NCBI GenBank assembly: GCA_964549765.1
Contig: CAZJWR010000094.1
Location: 1 to 10,811, forward strand
Length of the DNA: 10,811 nucleotides
From: CAZJWR01 sp964549765
GTDB taxonomy: Bacteria > Zixibacteria > MSB-5A5 > GN15 > JAAZOE01
Reading direction: 5' to 3'
The position numbers and the translations under genes were made by a program. The notes beneath the pieces are model-generated. The model saw only the letters and a program-made list of their open reading frames with translations. It did not search any database and had not been told where the DNA came from. Below, in pieces: positions 1 through 5,655 of this stretch (the first letter of the stretch is position 1; every line of letters starts with the position of its first letter).

Positions 1-2180
1 ATTTTGGCCTGGCCTCTGTGGTTGGAAAAGACCAGTTGACCAAAACCGGCTCAACACTTGGCACCATCGGCTATATGTCCCCCGAACAGATTCACGGTCA
101 GGAAGTAGATCATCGCAGCGATCTCTTTTCCCTCGGTGTAGTCCTGTACGAGCTTATCACAAAGCAGAATCCCTTCAAACGAGACAGCGAGGCGGCGACG
201 CTCAAAGCGGTGAGCGATGATATCCCGGAACCCCTGGCGCGTTTCAAATCCGGGGTCCCCAACAGCCTGCAGAATATTATAGATAAGACTTTGGAAAAGG
301 ACGTCAAGACCCGGTATCAACACGCCGATGGCATGCTGTCGGACTTGATGCGGGTAAAACGATCGCTGGAGTCCGGTCTATCTGTGGCGTCCCTGTTATC
401 CCCGGCCAAACGCCCATCGCGATTGCGGTGGATCGTGGCGGCCATGGTTGTGATAGCGGCAATTATCGTGCTGTTTGTGACCAAACCATGGCATTCCGAA
501 ACAGCATCCCATGGTCCGGACAAAATAATGCTCGCCGTCCTGCCCTTTGAGAATCTGGGGGCTGCGGAAGACGAGTCTTTCGCCGACGGGATCACTGACG
601 AGATCACGTCTCGTCTGGCCAGGGTAAATGGCCTCGGTGTCATAGCCCGTATGAGCGCCACGCGTTACAAGGGTACCGACAAGACATTACGGCAGGTGGG
701 GAAAGAACTTGGTGTCGATTATGTGCTGGCAGGCTCGGTACGGTGGCAGAAACTTCCGGGTTCCGAGAGCCGTGTACGTGTCAGTCCTCAACTCATCCGC
801 ACATCCGACGAATCAAATCTTTGGACGGATATATACGACGAGGTCCTGACAGATGTTTTTACCGTCCAGGCGAAGATGGCAAAGGATGTCGTAACGGCGC
901 TGAATATCTCCCTTGTCGATTCCGAAAAGAGAGCCATCAGTTCTCAATCGACGACCAATTTGGAAGCCTACAACTACTATCTGCGTGGGCGTGCCTACTG
1001 GGAAGGCTGGGAGCATGGTCGAGAGGATCTGGATCGTGCGACTGCACTTCTCGAAAAAGCGGTTGCCCTGGATTCAACATTCGCCGACGCTTACGCTGAA
1101 TTGGCGGGAATACACTGCTGGTACTATGAAACCGGGTACGATCAGAGCGAGGCAAGGAAGCGTCTGGCCGAGCACAACGCCACGCTTGCCCGCAAGTACG
1201 ATTCACTCGACGCCTACTCCCGGGTCGCATGGGGCTACTATTACTACTATGTCCTCGATGACTATCCTCGAGCCCTGCAAGAACTCGAACAGGCATGCCT
1301 GCGGTTTCCCAACAGCAGCGAGACACTCGCCGCGACCGCATACGTCAAACGTCGGATTGGCCAATGGGAAGAATCATTTGAACTCCAGAAACGAGCCCAA
1401 AGGCTTAATCCCTTCAACTTTTGGATACTGTACGGCATTATCGATCACTGCTTCTACATGAGGCTGTGGGATGAAGCCGAAGCATACATTCAGCGGGCAA
1501 AAATCATGTTTCCCGATCACGCCCGACCATATTGCGATGAGGCCATGCTCTACCTTCGAAGAAGTGGAGACCACCGATCTGCAATGCAGGTTCTCGAGTC
1601 GGTCCCGGCCGTGGCCGCACATTCGATGCTTATTCAAGGCATGATAATAACATGCGCGTATTTTGCGCGTGATTATGACAGAGGACTTCAGGCGGTCAGG
1701 GTACTCCACAACGATCTGATAAGCCCCGTTGATACTGCGCGCTATTTCTATCTGGCTGCAGACCTCAATCGACTCGCGGGCAACGAAGAGCTTGGCGAGC
1801 TCTATCTCGATTCTGCGCTAATCGCGGTCGAACGGGTCCGGGCGATCGGGATTAATCTCTCAGCCGAGATGAATACTTCGCTGGGGCAAATCTACGCCGA
1901 TCTTGGCCGGAAATCTCACGCAATCGAGGAGGCTATCGAATATTCCGAGGCCATTCCCATCAGCCGCGATGCCCTGATCGGCATGGAAAGAATGGTGCAA
2001 TTGGCCAAAATTTACACGCAGGTCGAGGAGGTTGATCGCGCCGTCGATCTCCTCGACACCCTGCTGTCCATCCCATCCGATTTGACCGTGGCATGGCTTC
2101 GCGGGCACCCCGACTGGGACCCCCTCCGCGATCACCCGCGCTTCCAGGCGTTGCTCAAGAAATATGAAACTGCCATTTGA
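1..2180 (+). CDS. Ser/Thr protein kinase with FlgO/TolB-like domain and TPRs (5' truncated)
   Basis: This is the C-terminal part of a Hanks-type Ser/Thr kinase. The open frame runs off the left edge: bases 3-17 read FGLAS, the end of a DFGLA motif, so the ATP site and HRD loop lie upstream. The GTG at base 18 is not the real start. Counting V18 as residue 1, the kinase C-lobe has GYMSPEQ (18-24, APE equivalent), SDLFSLG with invariant Asp35, and Arg99 of subdomain XI. A basic linker leads to one membrane segment (about 137-155), so the kinase faces the cytoplasm. The outer part starts with a FlgO/TolB-N-like domain (about 170-300; LAVLPFENLG, FADGITDEITSRL, LGVDYVLAGSVRW). TPR-like helices follow (about 315-680) and probably bind partner proteins. 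Such fusions are known as transmembrane sensor kinases. The substrate and signal cannot be read. The kinase call is certain; the repeat boundaries are approximate. Confidence 0.93.
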   Translation, partial: FGLASVVGKDQLTKTGSTLGTIGYMSPEQIHGQEVDHRSDLFSLGVVLYELITKQNPFKRDSEAATLKAVSDDIPEPLARFKSGVPNSLQNIIDKTLEKDVKTRYQHADGMLSDLMRVKRSLESGLSVASLLSPAKRPSRLRWIVAAMVVIAAIIVLFVTKPWHSETASHGPDKIMLAVLPFENLGAAEDESFADGITDEITSRLARVNGLGVIARMSATRYKGTDKTLRQVGKELGVDYVLAGSVRWQKLPGSESRVRVSPQLIRTSDESNLWTDIYDEVLTDVFTVQAKMAKDVVTALNISLVDSEKRAISSQSTTNLEAYNYYLRGRAYWEGWEHGREDLDRATALLEKAVALDSTFADAYAELAGIHCWYYETGYDQSEARKRLAEHNATLARKYDSLDAYSRVAWGYYYYYVLDDYPRALQELEQACLRFPNSSETLAATAYVKRRIGQWEESFELQKRAQRLNPFNFWILYGIIDHCFYMRLWDEAEAYIQRAKIMFPDHARPYCDEAMLYLRRSGDHRSAMQVLESVPAVAAHSMLIQGMIITCAYFARDYDRGLQAVRVLHNDLISPVDTARYFYLAADLNRLAGNEELGELYLDSALIAVERVRAIGINLSAEMNTSLGQIYADLGRKSHAIEEAIEYSEAIPISRDALIGMERMVQLAKIYTQVEEVDRAVDLLDTLLSIPSDLTVAWLRGHPDWDPLRDHPRFQALLKKYETAI

Positions 2181-2251
2181 TGATTTCAACATCACCAAAT
2201 CATCACGCCGAAGTCCGAGAAGAGCCTACGATGACCCCCCACGAATCCGTC

Positions 2252-2277
2252 GTGATTTCCGCCGTCGCGGGGATGAC
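2252..2277. repeat. REP-like imperfect hairpin
   Basis: The arms GTGATTTCCGC (2252-2262) and GCGGGGATGAC (2267-2277) pair over 11 positions around a CGTC loop, with one mismatch and two G-U pairs. The sequence resembles the widespread intergenic palindromes of the GTCATTCCCGC...GCGGGAATGAC type. A second GC-rich imperfect hairpin lies at 2321-2341 (CTCCTTCCC against GGGCGGGGAG) and is followed by a short T-rich stretch. Either could help end transcription of the kinase gene, but neither is a textbook terminator. Whether this is a dispersed family cannot be judged from one window. Confidence 0.4.
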
Positions 2278-2355
2278 CCGGCTCCTTACTTCCAAATCAG
2301 CACCATATATTTTCCCCAGCCTCCTTCCCAGGGGCGGGGAGTTGCTTTTCTGCCG

Positions 2356-2387
2356 TTGCGTTGATAGTCAAATTATTATTATATTAG
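2356..2387 (+). promoter_or_regulatory. Candidate sigma70-type promoter of the ferredoxin-like gene
   Basis: Two overlapping readings are possible. One is TTGCGT (2356-2361), 18 bases, then TATATT (2380-2385). The other is TTGATA (2361-2366), 15 bases, then TATTAG (2382-2387). The surrounding DNA is distinctly AT-rich. The expected transcript start is about 70 bases before the ATG at 2468. This is consensus matching by eye only. Confidence 0.35.
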
Positions 2388-2467
2388 TGTACAGTTCAGT
2401 ATATGCCTTCGCATTGCGCCGCTGACGGGCACCGGGCAAGAATGGCCTTGACCATGGAGGTAGAGCA

Positions 2468-3727
2468 ATGGGACATATGGTCGGCAAGGACCTCTATCGT
2501 AAGCTGGGGAAGAAGATCGATAATCTCACGGCACGCGTGCCGTGGAACGATACCCTGCGAGAAATCCTGACCGAGCTGTATACGGCCCGCGAGGCGGAAC
2601 TGGTCGTGAAGATGCCGTATGGGCTGGCGACGCTGGATGATATCGCGCGAACGACGAAATTCGAACGCGACGAAGTGCGACGGCTCCTCGATAATCTGTC
2701 CGAAAAGGGCCTTGTCATCGATATCTGGTTCGGAGATCAATATCGCTATACGATATCGCCATTGATTATCGGCATATTCGAATTCACCATGATGCGGACG
2801 CGTGGCGAATTGCGAACCAAAGAGTGGGCAAAGCTGTTCCATGAATATTTATCCGACGGGGCGGCGTACTATCGGGCCAATTTGGGCAAGGGCCAGAAAA
2901 TATCCCCGCTGCGGACGCTTCCCCATGAGGACGCAATCGACAGCGACGCCTTCGTGGAGATTCTGGATTACGAAAAGGCGAGCGCTATAATTGACGGCCA
3001 CGCTAAATTCGCCATCGGCATCTGCTCGTGCCGCCATGAGAAAATGCACGCGGGCGAGAAGAAATGCGATGTCCCGTTGGAGACCTGTTCGACTTTCGGG
3101 CACGCCACCGAATCGATGATCCGTCACGGCTTTGCCCGCGAAGTTTCGAAAGGGGAGATGCTGGACAATTTGGCCCGGTCCAAAGACCTTGGTTTGGTGC
3201 TGTGCGCTGATAACGTGAAAAAGGATGTTTCGTTCATTTGCCATTGCTGCGGATGCTGCTGCAACGTGCTTCTCGGCGTCAGCCGGTTCGGTTATCCGAA
3301 TATCGTCGTGACATCGAATTATATCGCCAAAGTGGATAATGACGAGTGCCAGCAGTGCGGCGTATGTGTCGAATCATGCCCGGTGAACGCCATTAGCCAG
3401 AACGGAGACGACGACCTGCCTGTGGTCGATGAGAAAATATGCCTCGGGTGCGGCGTGTGCGCGTTGGATTGCACCAGCGACAGCCTGAAACTGGTCAAGC
3501 GGGAAAAGCGGGTTTTTTATCCCGAAGATACATTCGAACGCGTCATCCTCCAGAGCCTGGAACAAGGGACACTTCAGAATCTGCTCTTCAATAATCCGCA
3601 GAGCACGGCGCAGGGATTTGTGCGGGGCGTCGTGGGCGGGTTCCTCAAGCTGCCGCCGGTCAAGCGGGCGTTGATGAGCGATTCTCTCCGGTCGCGGTTT
3701 CTTACTGCGCTGAAGCGGGGAGGCTGA
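2468..3727 (+). CDS. Winged-helix 4Fe-4S ferredoxin-like protein
   Basis: This 419-residue soluble protein has no signal peptide or membrane segment. Residues about 30-95 look like a winged helix (LATLDDIARTTKFERDEVRRLL, then a QYRYTIS wing). The middle carries two cysteine clusters: ICSC...C...C (C186, C188, C200, C207) and ICHCCGCCC (C258-C265). Two classical bacterial ferredoxin motifs follow: CQQCGVCVESCP (C294, C297, C300, C304) and CLGCGVCALDC (C325, C328, C331, C335). These fit two 4Fe-4S clusters, and the upstream cysteines may hold a further metal centre. The ATG is preceded by GGAGG (2456-2460) with a 7-base gap. The family occurs in anaerobes as '4Fe-4S binding protein' without a settled reaction. 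The electron partner is unknown, and DNA binding by the winged helix is possible but unproven. No operon partner is visible. Confidence 0.85.
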   Translation: MGHMVGKDLYRKLGKKIDNLTARVPWNDTLREILTELYTAREAELVVKMPYGLATLDDIARTTKFERDEVRRLLDNLSEKGLVIDIWFGDQYRYTISPLIIGIFEFTMMRTRGELRTKEWAKLFHEYLSDGAAYYRANLGKGQKISPLRTLPHEDAIDSDAFVEILDYEKASAIIDGHAKFAIGICSCRHEKMHAGEKKCDVPLETCSTFGHATESMIRHGFAREVSKGEMLDNLARSKDLGLVLCADNVKKDVSFICHCCGCCCNVLLGVSRFGYPNIVVTSNYIAKVDNDECQQCGVCVESCPVNAISQNGDDDLPVVDEKICLGCGVCALDCTSDSLKLVKREKRVFYPEDTFERVILQSLEQGTLQNLLFNNPQSTAQGFVRGVVGGFLKLPPVKRALMSDSLRSRFLTALKRGG

Positions 3728-3747
3728 TTACAACTAATTTTGGCCTG

Positions 3748-3868
3748 CCAATTCGTAACGTTACGAATTTGGGGGCTTGCGTTACGAATTGGTAATCCAT
3801 TACACAAAAACGACTTAATTTTTACCATTACGAAATTCGTAATGTCGATTCGTAATGGCGTTACGAAT
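3748..3868. repeat. Cluster of TTCGTAA / TTACGAA inverted repeats
   Basis: The 7-mer TTCGTAA or its complement occurs seven times in 121 bases: + strand at 3752, 3836 and 3849; complement at 3761, 3782, 3828 and 3861. The copies form nested inverted repeats. One is a perfect 20-base palindrome (3750-3769). Another is a 13-base inverted repeat, CCAATTCGTAACG (3748-3760) with CGTTACGAATTGG (3780-3792). A third is CATTACGAA-A-TTCGTAATG (3826-3844). A fourth is ATTCGTAA, 5 bases, TTACGAAT (3848-3868). A weaker GTAATccATTAC lies at 3792-3803. Spacing is irregular, so this is not a CRISPR. It fits a multi-operator for a dimeric regulator, a recombination or replication site, or a small repeat element. 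No protein can be assigned. Confidence 0.85.
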
Positions 3869-3942
3869 GGGCTGAAATCGCATAATCCCGTGTGATCGGA
3901 AAATTCGCACATCGCATTACATATCAACGGATTAGACATTTA

Positions 3943-3971
3943 TTATCATATTCTGCCGATTTCGGCATAAT
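3943..3971 (+). promoter_or_regulatory. Candidate promoter upstream of the structured RNA
   Basis: TTATCA (3943-3948, 4 of 6 consensus) is followed by exactly 17 bases and CATAAT (3966-3971, 5 of 6). This predicts a transcript start near 3978. No open frame with a ribosome site begins soon after it, but the predicted structured RNA lies directly downstream. Confidence 0.4.
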
Positions 3972-3972
3972 A
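3949..3972. promoter_or_regulatory. 24-base palindrome overlapping a promoter (putative operator)
   Basis: TATTCTGCCGA (3949-3959) and TCGGCATAATA (3962-3972) are inverted repeats around TT, with 10 of 11 positions matching. The palindrome fills the spacer and -10 box of the candidate promoter at 3943-3971. That is where a dimeric repressor would block RNA polymerase. The bound protein is unknown. Confidence 0.45.
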
Positions 3973-4016
3973 GTTGCATTACAAAATAGCTGGAACACGG
4001 CACGTTTTCTTAACAC

Positions 4017-4141
4017 CTCCTGTTATGCGGTTGGGTAGAGGGGCCGGATCCATAGAGCACGCCCGGGCAGAGAGCCCACTGCTGCCGGCGATTTTCGCAG
4101 GGATCCGGCCCCGTGGTGAAAATCGGGCGCTACAATAGGAG
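4017..4141 (+). ncRNA. Candidate structured RNA (unassigned)
   Basis: Pairing read by eye gives three layers. The closing stem is CTCCTGTTATGCG (4017-4029) with CGC-T-ACAATAGGAG (4128-4141), which has one mismatch, one G-U pair and one bulge. Next comes an open bubble (4030-4039 against 4113-4127). Then comes a perfect 12-base GC-rich stem, GGGGCCGGATCC (4040-4051) with GGATCCGGCCCC (4101-4112). The 49-base tip can fold further (CCGGGCAG with CTGC-TG-CCGG). With the upstream promoter and downstream hairpin, the transcript would be about 195 bases. The stem-bubble-stem outline recalls 6S RNA, but I recognise no conserved 6S, SRP, tmRNA or riboswitch core. It could equally be a relic of a mobile element. 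Confidence 0.4.
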
Positions 4142-4145
4142 ATCC

Positions 4146-4172
4146 AAATACTCACTTATTCGGAGTATTTTT
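4146..4172 (+). terminator. Weak terminator-like hairpin
   Basis: AAATACTC (4146-4153) pairs with GAGTATTT (4163-4170) across a 9-base loop. The 3' arm runs into TTTTT (4168-4172). The stem is AT-rich, so termination would be modest. It follows the candidate structured RNA by a few bases, as an end signal would. Confidence 0.4.
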
Positions 4173-4218
4173 GGTAGGAACTTCTCGGGAAAAAAAGATG
4201 CAGTTTAAAAGAATATGC

Positions 4219-4247
4219 TTGACATGATAATAATCCGGTCCTAATTT
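4219..4247 (+). promoter_or_regulatory. Sigma70-type promoter for the lipoprotein locus
   Basis: A perfect -35 box TTGACA (4219-4224) is followed by 17 bases and TAATTT (4242-4247, 3 of 6, keeping the key T, A and final T). The start would be near 4254, giving a leader of about 190 bases before the ATG at 4444. A second -10-like TATAAT (4341-4346), without a good -35 box, could give a leader of about 90 bases. Confidence 0.5.
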
Positions 4248-4443
4248 TATATGGAGGTGATATAACGGCATCGGGCTGGTGCTTCCCTGACTCAAAGAGT
4301 TTCGGCAAGAAATAGACTGCGGCATTGTCGGCTTTATGGGTATAATTTTGCATAAACCGGCAGCGTGGGGCGTCTTATGTTTAGCGAAAGGGGCAAAGCA
4401 TCTATCACCCAAGCTATCGCCGCTATCAGTAGGGGAGGTTGAA

Positions 4444-5532
4444 ATGCGAAATCATTTATCAAGGTCAATAATGGCTGCTGCGGGCATATTGTTGGTCTCG
4501 CTGGGCATTTCGTGCTGTGACGACGACAACCCGGTCAAACCGCCGCCGGCGAAGGATTACTATATTTATTTTGCCAATGAGTTGTCGCCGAATGCCTATT
4601 ATAGATACAACACAGGCACCATGCAGGTAGACTCATTCTTTCTGCCGTACAATTCCGTTTTCGACGGATTCGGGATATCGCCCAATGGCAAGACGATGTA
4701 TCTCCACCCGGATGAAGGAATTGTCGAAGTCGAGCTGGATTCTTTCACGGTTGTTGCCGAACACCCTCTCGTACTAAAGAAAAGTATGAATTCTAAACAT
4801 CAAGTATTGGTATCGCCAAACGGTCGTTATTTGGCGTTACTCAATGAATATTTGCATATCGTCGATCTTAATGACTTGTCAATTGTCTATGCAGACACTA
4901 TAAATCGTGTGGGGCACGGCTGGTTCACCGCTGACAGTCGAAATCTTTTATGCTATGTCAACGACACGGTCGACCAGTACAGCCATGTTTATATTCTTGA
5001 AGTCAATTTTGGAGATACAATTGCTGCCGTCAGGCACGAATTCCCATTCGGGGTGCCAACGCGGATAGTCGCCAGTCCTGATTACCAGAAGTGGTTCATG
5101 CTCATGTATATCACCGCAGGTATCTACGGATTTCAGGTGTACGAGCTTGGTTTGGATTCAATCACATACCATCACAGCATGTGTTTTGAGAATGGGGACT
5201 TGCAAATTACGCCAGACGGCAACGAGGTCATATATTCATATTACCAACCTGGTTATATTCTGGATGGATGTGCGCCAAAAGATATCATCACGGTTTTCGA
5301 CGCTATCGGGAATGGAATAAACCGCAATGTGACCACGTTCAATGATTCGCTGGGAATGGTTGTCTCGATAGGCGGAATGGCAATCACGCCCGATGGTCGA
5401 TATCTGGTCGGGGTTTCGACGGATATGGCGCAGATATTTCACTATAACCTTAGGAAGAAGCAAATTGTCAATTGTCTGCAATTCGGAGGATACTCACGGC
5501 TATTCAACGCGGTTTGCCAGCGTAAACCATAA
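4444..5532 (+). CDS. Putative lipoprotein with beta-propeller-like repeats, copy 1
   Basis: This protein has 362 residues. The start at 4444 is chosen over the upstream ATG at 4336 because GGGGAGG sits just ahead of it and because the paralogue at 5656 has the same ribosome site and the same N-terminus. The N-terminus is a signal peptide ending LGISCC followed by DDDNPVKPPP. This looks like a lipoprotein signal with an acidic, proline-rich tether, although the lipobox is imperfect (Gly at -3). The body carries spaced blade-like motifs, ISPNGKTMYL, VSPNGRYLAL, ASPDYQKW and ITPDGRYLVG, as in YVTN/WD40-like beta-propellers. No catalytic residues are evident; a binding or sensing role at the cell surface is inference. 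The ancestral arrangement placed this gene directly upstream of the secreted protease, which suggests a joint task. Confidence 0.82.
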   Translation: MRNHLSRSIMAAAGILLVSLGISCCDDDNPVKPPPAKDYYIYFANELSPNAYYRYNTGTMQVDSFFLPYNSVFDGFGISPNGKTMYLHPDEGIVEVELDSFTVVAEHPLVLKKSMNSKHQVLVSPNGRYLALLNEYLHIVDLNDLSIVYADTINRVGHGWFTADSRNLLCYVNDTVDQYSHVYILEVNFGDTIAAVRHEFPFGVPTRIVASPDYQKWFMLMYITAGIYGFQVYELGLDSITYHHSMCFENGDLQITPDGNEVIYSYYQPGYILDGCAPKDIITVFDAIGNGINRNVTTFNDSLGMVVSIGGMAITPDGRYLVGVSTDMAQIFHYNLRKKQIVNCLQFGGYSRLFNAVCQRKP

Positions 5533-5548
5533 CCAAAGGAGGCATCAC

Positions 5549-5590
5549 ATGCAAAAGGCGGTATGTCTGCTTGCGAGTTGCATATTTTGA
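5549..5590 (+). pseudogene. 13-codon remnant of the protease gene 5' end
   Basis: After AAAGGAGG (5535-5542), an ATG opens MQKAVCLLASCIF and then a stop. The first eight residues equal the start of the intact protease gene at 6764. Bases 5518-5568 match 6733-6783 with a single difference, including the ribosome site. Similarity ends right after, at a junction into the leader of the second lipoprotein gene. This is what remains of a protease gene start after tandem duplication of the lipoprotein-plus-protease unit. It might still be translated as a short peptide, but no function is implied. Confidence 0.8.
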
Positions 5591-5655
5591 ATTAACCGGT
5601 ATTGCACAAAGGTCTATAGGAGATATTATATCGACTATAAACGCGGGAGGTTGAG

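Larger units (their letters stand above)
2181..2467. other. Intergenic region with hairpins and candidate promoter
   Basis: This gap of 287 bases lies between the kinase and the ferredoxin-like gene. I see no credible gene in it. The small + strand frames through it have no supporting ribosome site and run through hairpin sequence. It holds two imperfect GC-rich hairpins (2252-2277 and 2321-2341), then an AT-rich tract (2361-2400) suited to a promoter. The ribosome site of the next gene lies at the end (GGAGG, 2456-2460). Confidence 0.7.
3728..4443. other. Long structured non-coding region
   Basis: These 716 bases separate the ferredoxin-like gene from the lipoprotein locus. Minus-strand frames across it (3574-3939, 4152-4412) lack ribosome sites and recognisable protein character. 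From left to right it holds a cluster of TTCGTAA palindromes (3748-3868), a candidate promoter overlapped by a palindrome (3943-3972), a predicted structured RNA (4017-4141) with a weak terminator-like hairpin (4146-4172), a strong promoter (4219-4247) and a long leader to the next gene. Confidence 0.7.

Noticed and set aside
2177..2425. Small + strand ORF after the kinase
   Set aside because: It overlaps the kinase end, has no ribosome site, and its middle is hairpin sequence read as protein.
2396..2842. 148-codon minus-strand ORF
   Set aside because: It is the shadow of the ferredoxin-like gene, whose frame has clear motifs and a ribosome site.
3748..3868. CRISPR array
   Set aside because: The repeated unit is only 7-10 bases, occurs in both orientations and has irregular spacing. 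There are no unique spacers of uniform length and no cas genes nearby.
3574..3939. 121-codon minus-strand ORF across the repeat cluster
   Set aside because: Half of it overlaps the ferredoxin-like gene and the rest is palindromic repeats; there is no family resemblance.
4014..4020. CACCTCC, identical to the anti-Shine-Dalgarno and complementary to GGAGGTG at 4253-4259
   Set aside because: A 7-base match to such a common sequence is weak, and the two sites are probably on separate transcripts.
4017..4141. Assignment of the structured RNA as 6S, SRP RNA or tmRNA
   Set aside because: Only the general outline suits 6S. The SRP apical motif and the tmRNA ends are not present, so it was left unassigned.
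4253..4313. Short peptide after GGAGGTG ending in ...SFGKK
   Set aside because: The frame has no start codon (only ATA/ACG) at a suitable distance, and the GTG in the site is followed at once by a stop.
4152..4412. 86-codon minus-strand ORF
   Set aside because: It is not supported by a ribosome site or protein-like composition, and it crosses the promoter and leader of the lipoprotein locus.
4336..4443. Upstream ATG extension of the first lipoprotein
   Set aside because: It would put 36 residues before a clear signal peptide. The ATG at 4444 has GGGGAGG ahead of it and matches the paralogue's start.
4345..4443. Cyclic-di-GMP riboswitch suggested by CAAAGC and CTAT blocks
   Set aside because: The paired GNRA hairpin and the typical 3' conserved block are absent. 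The resemblance is limited to a few short words.
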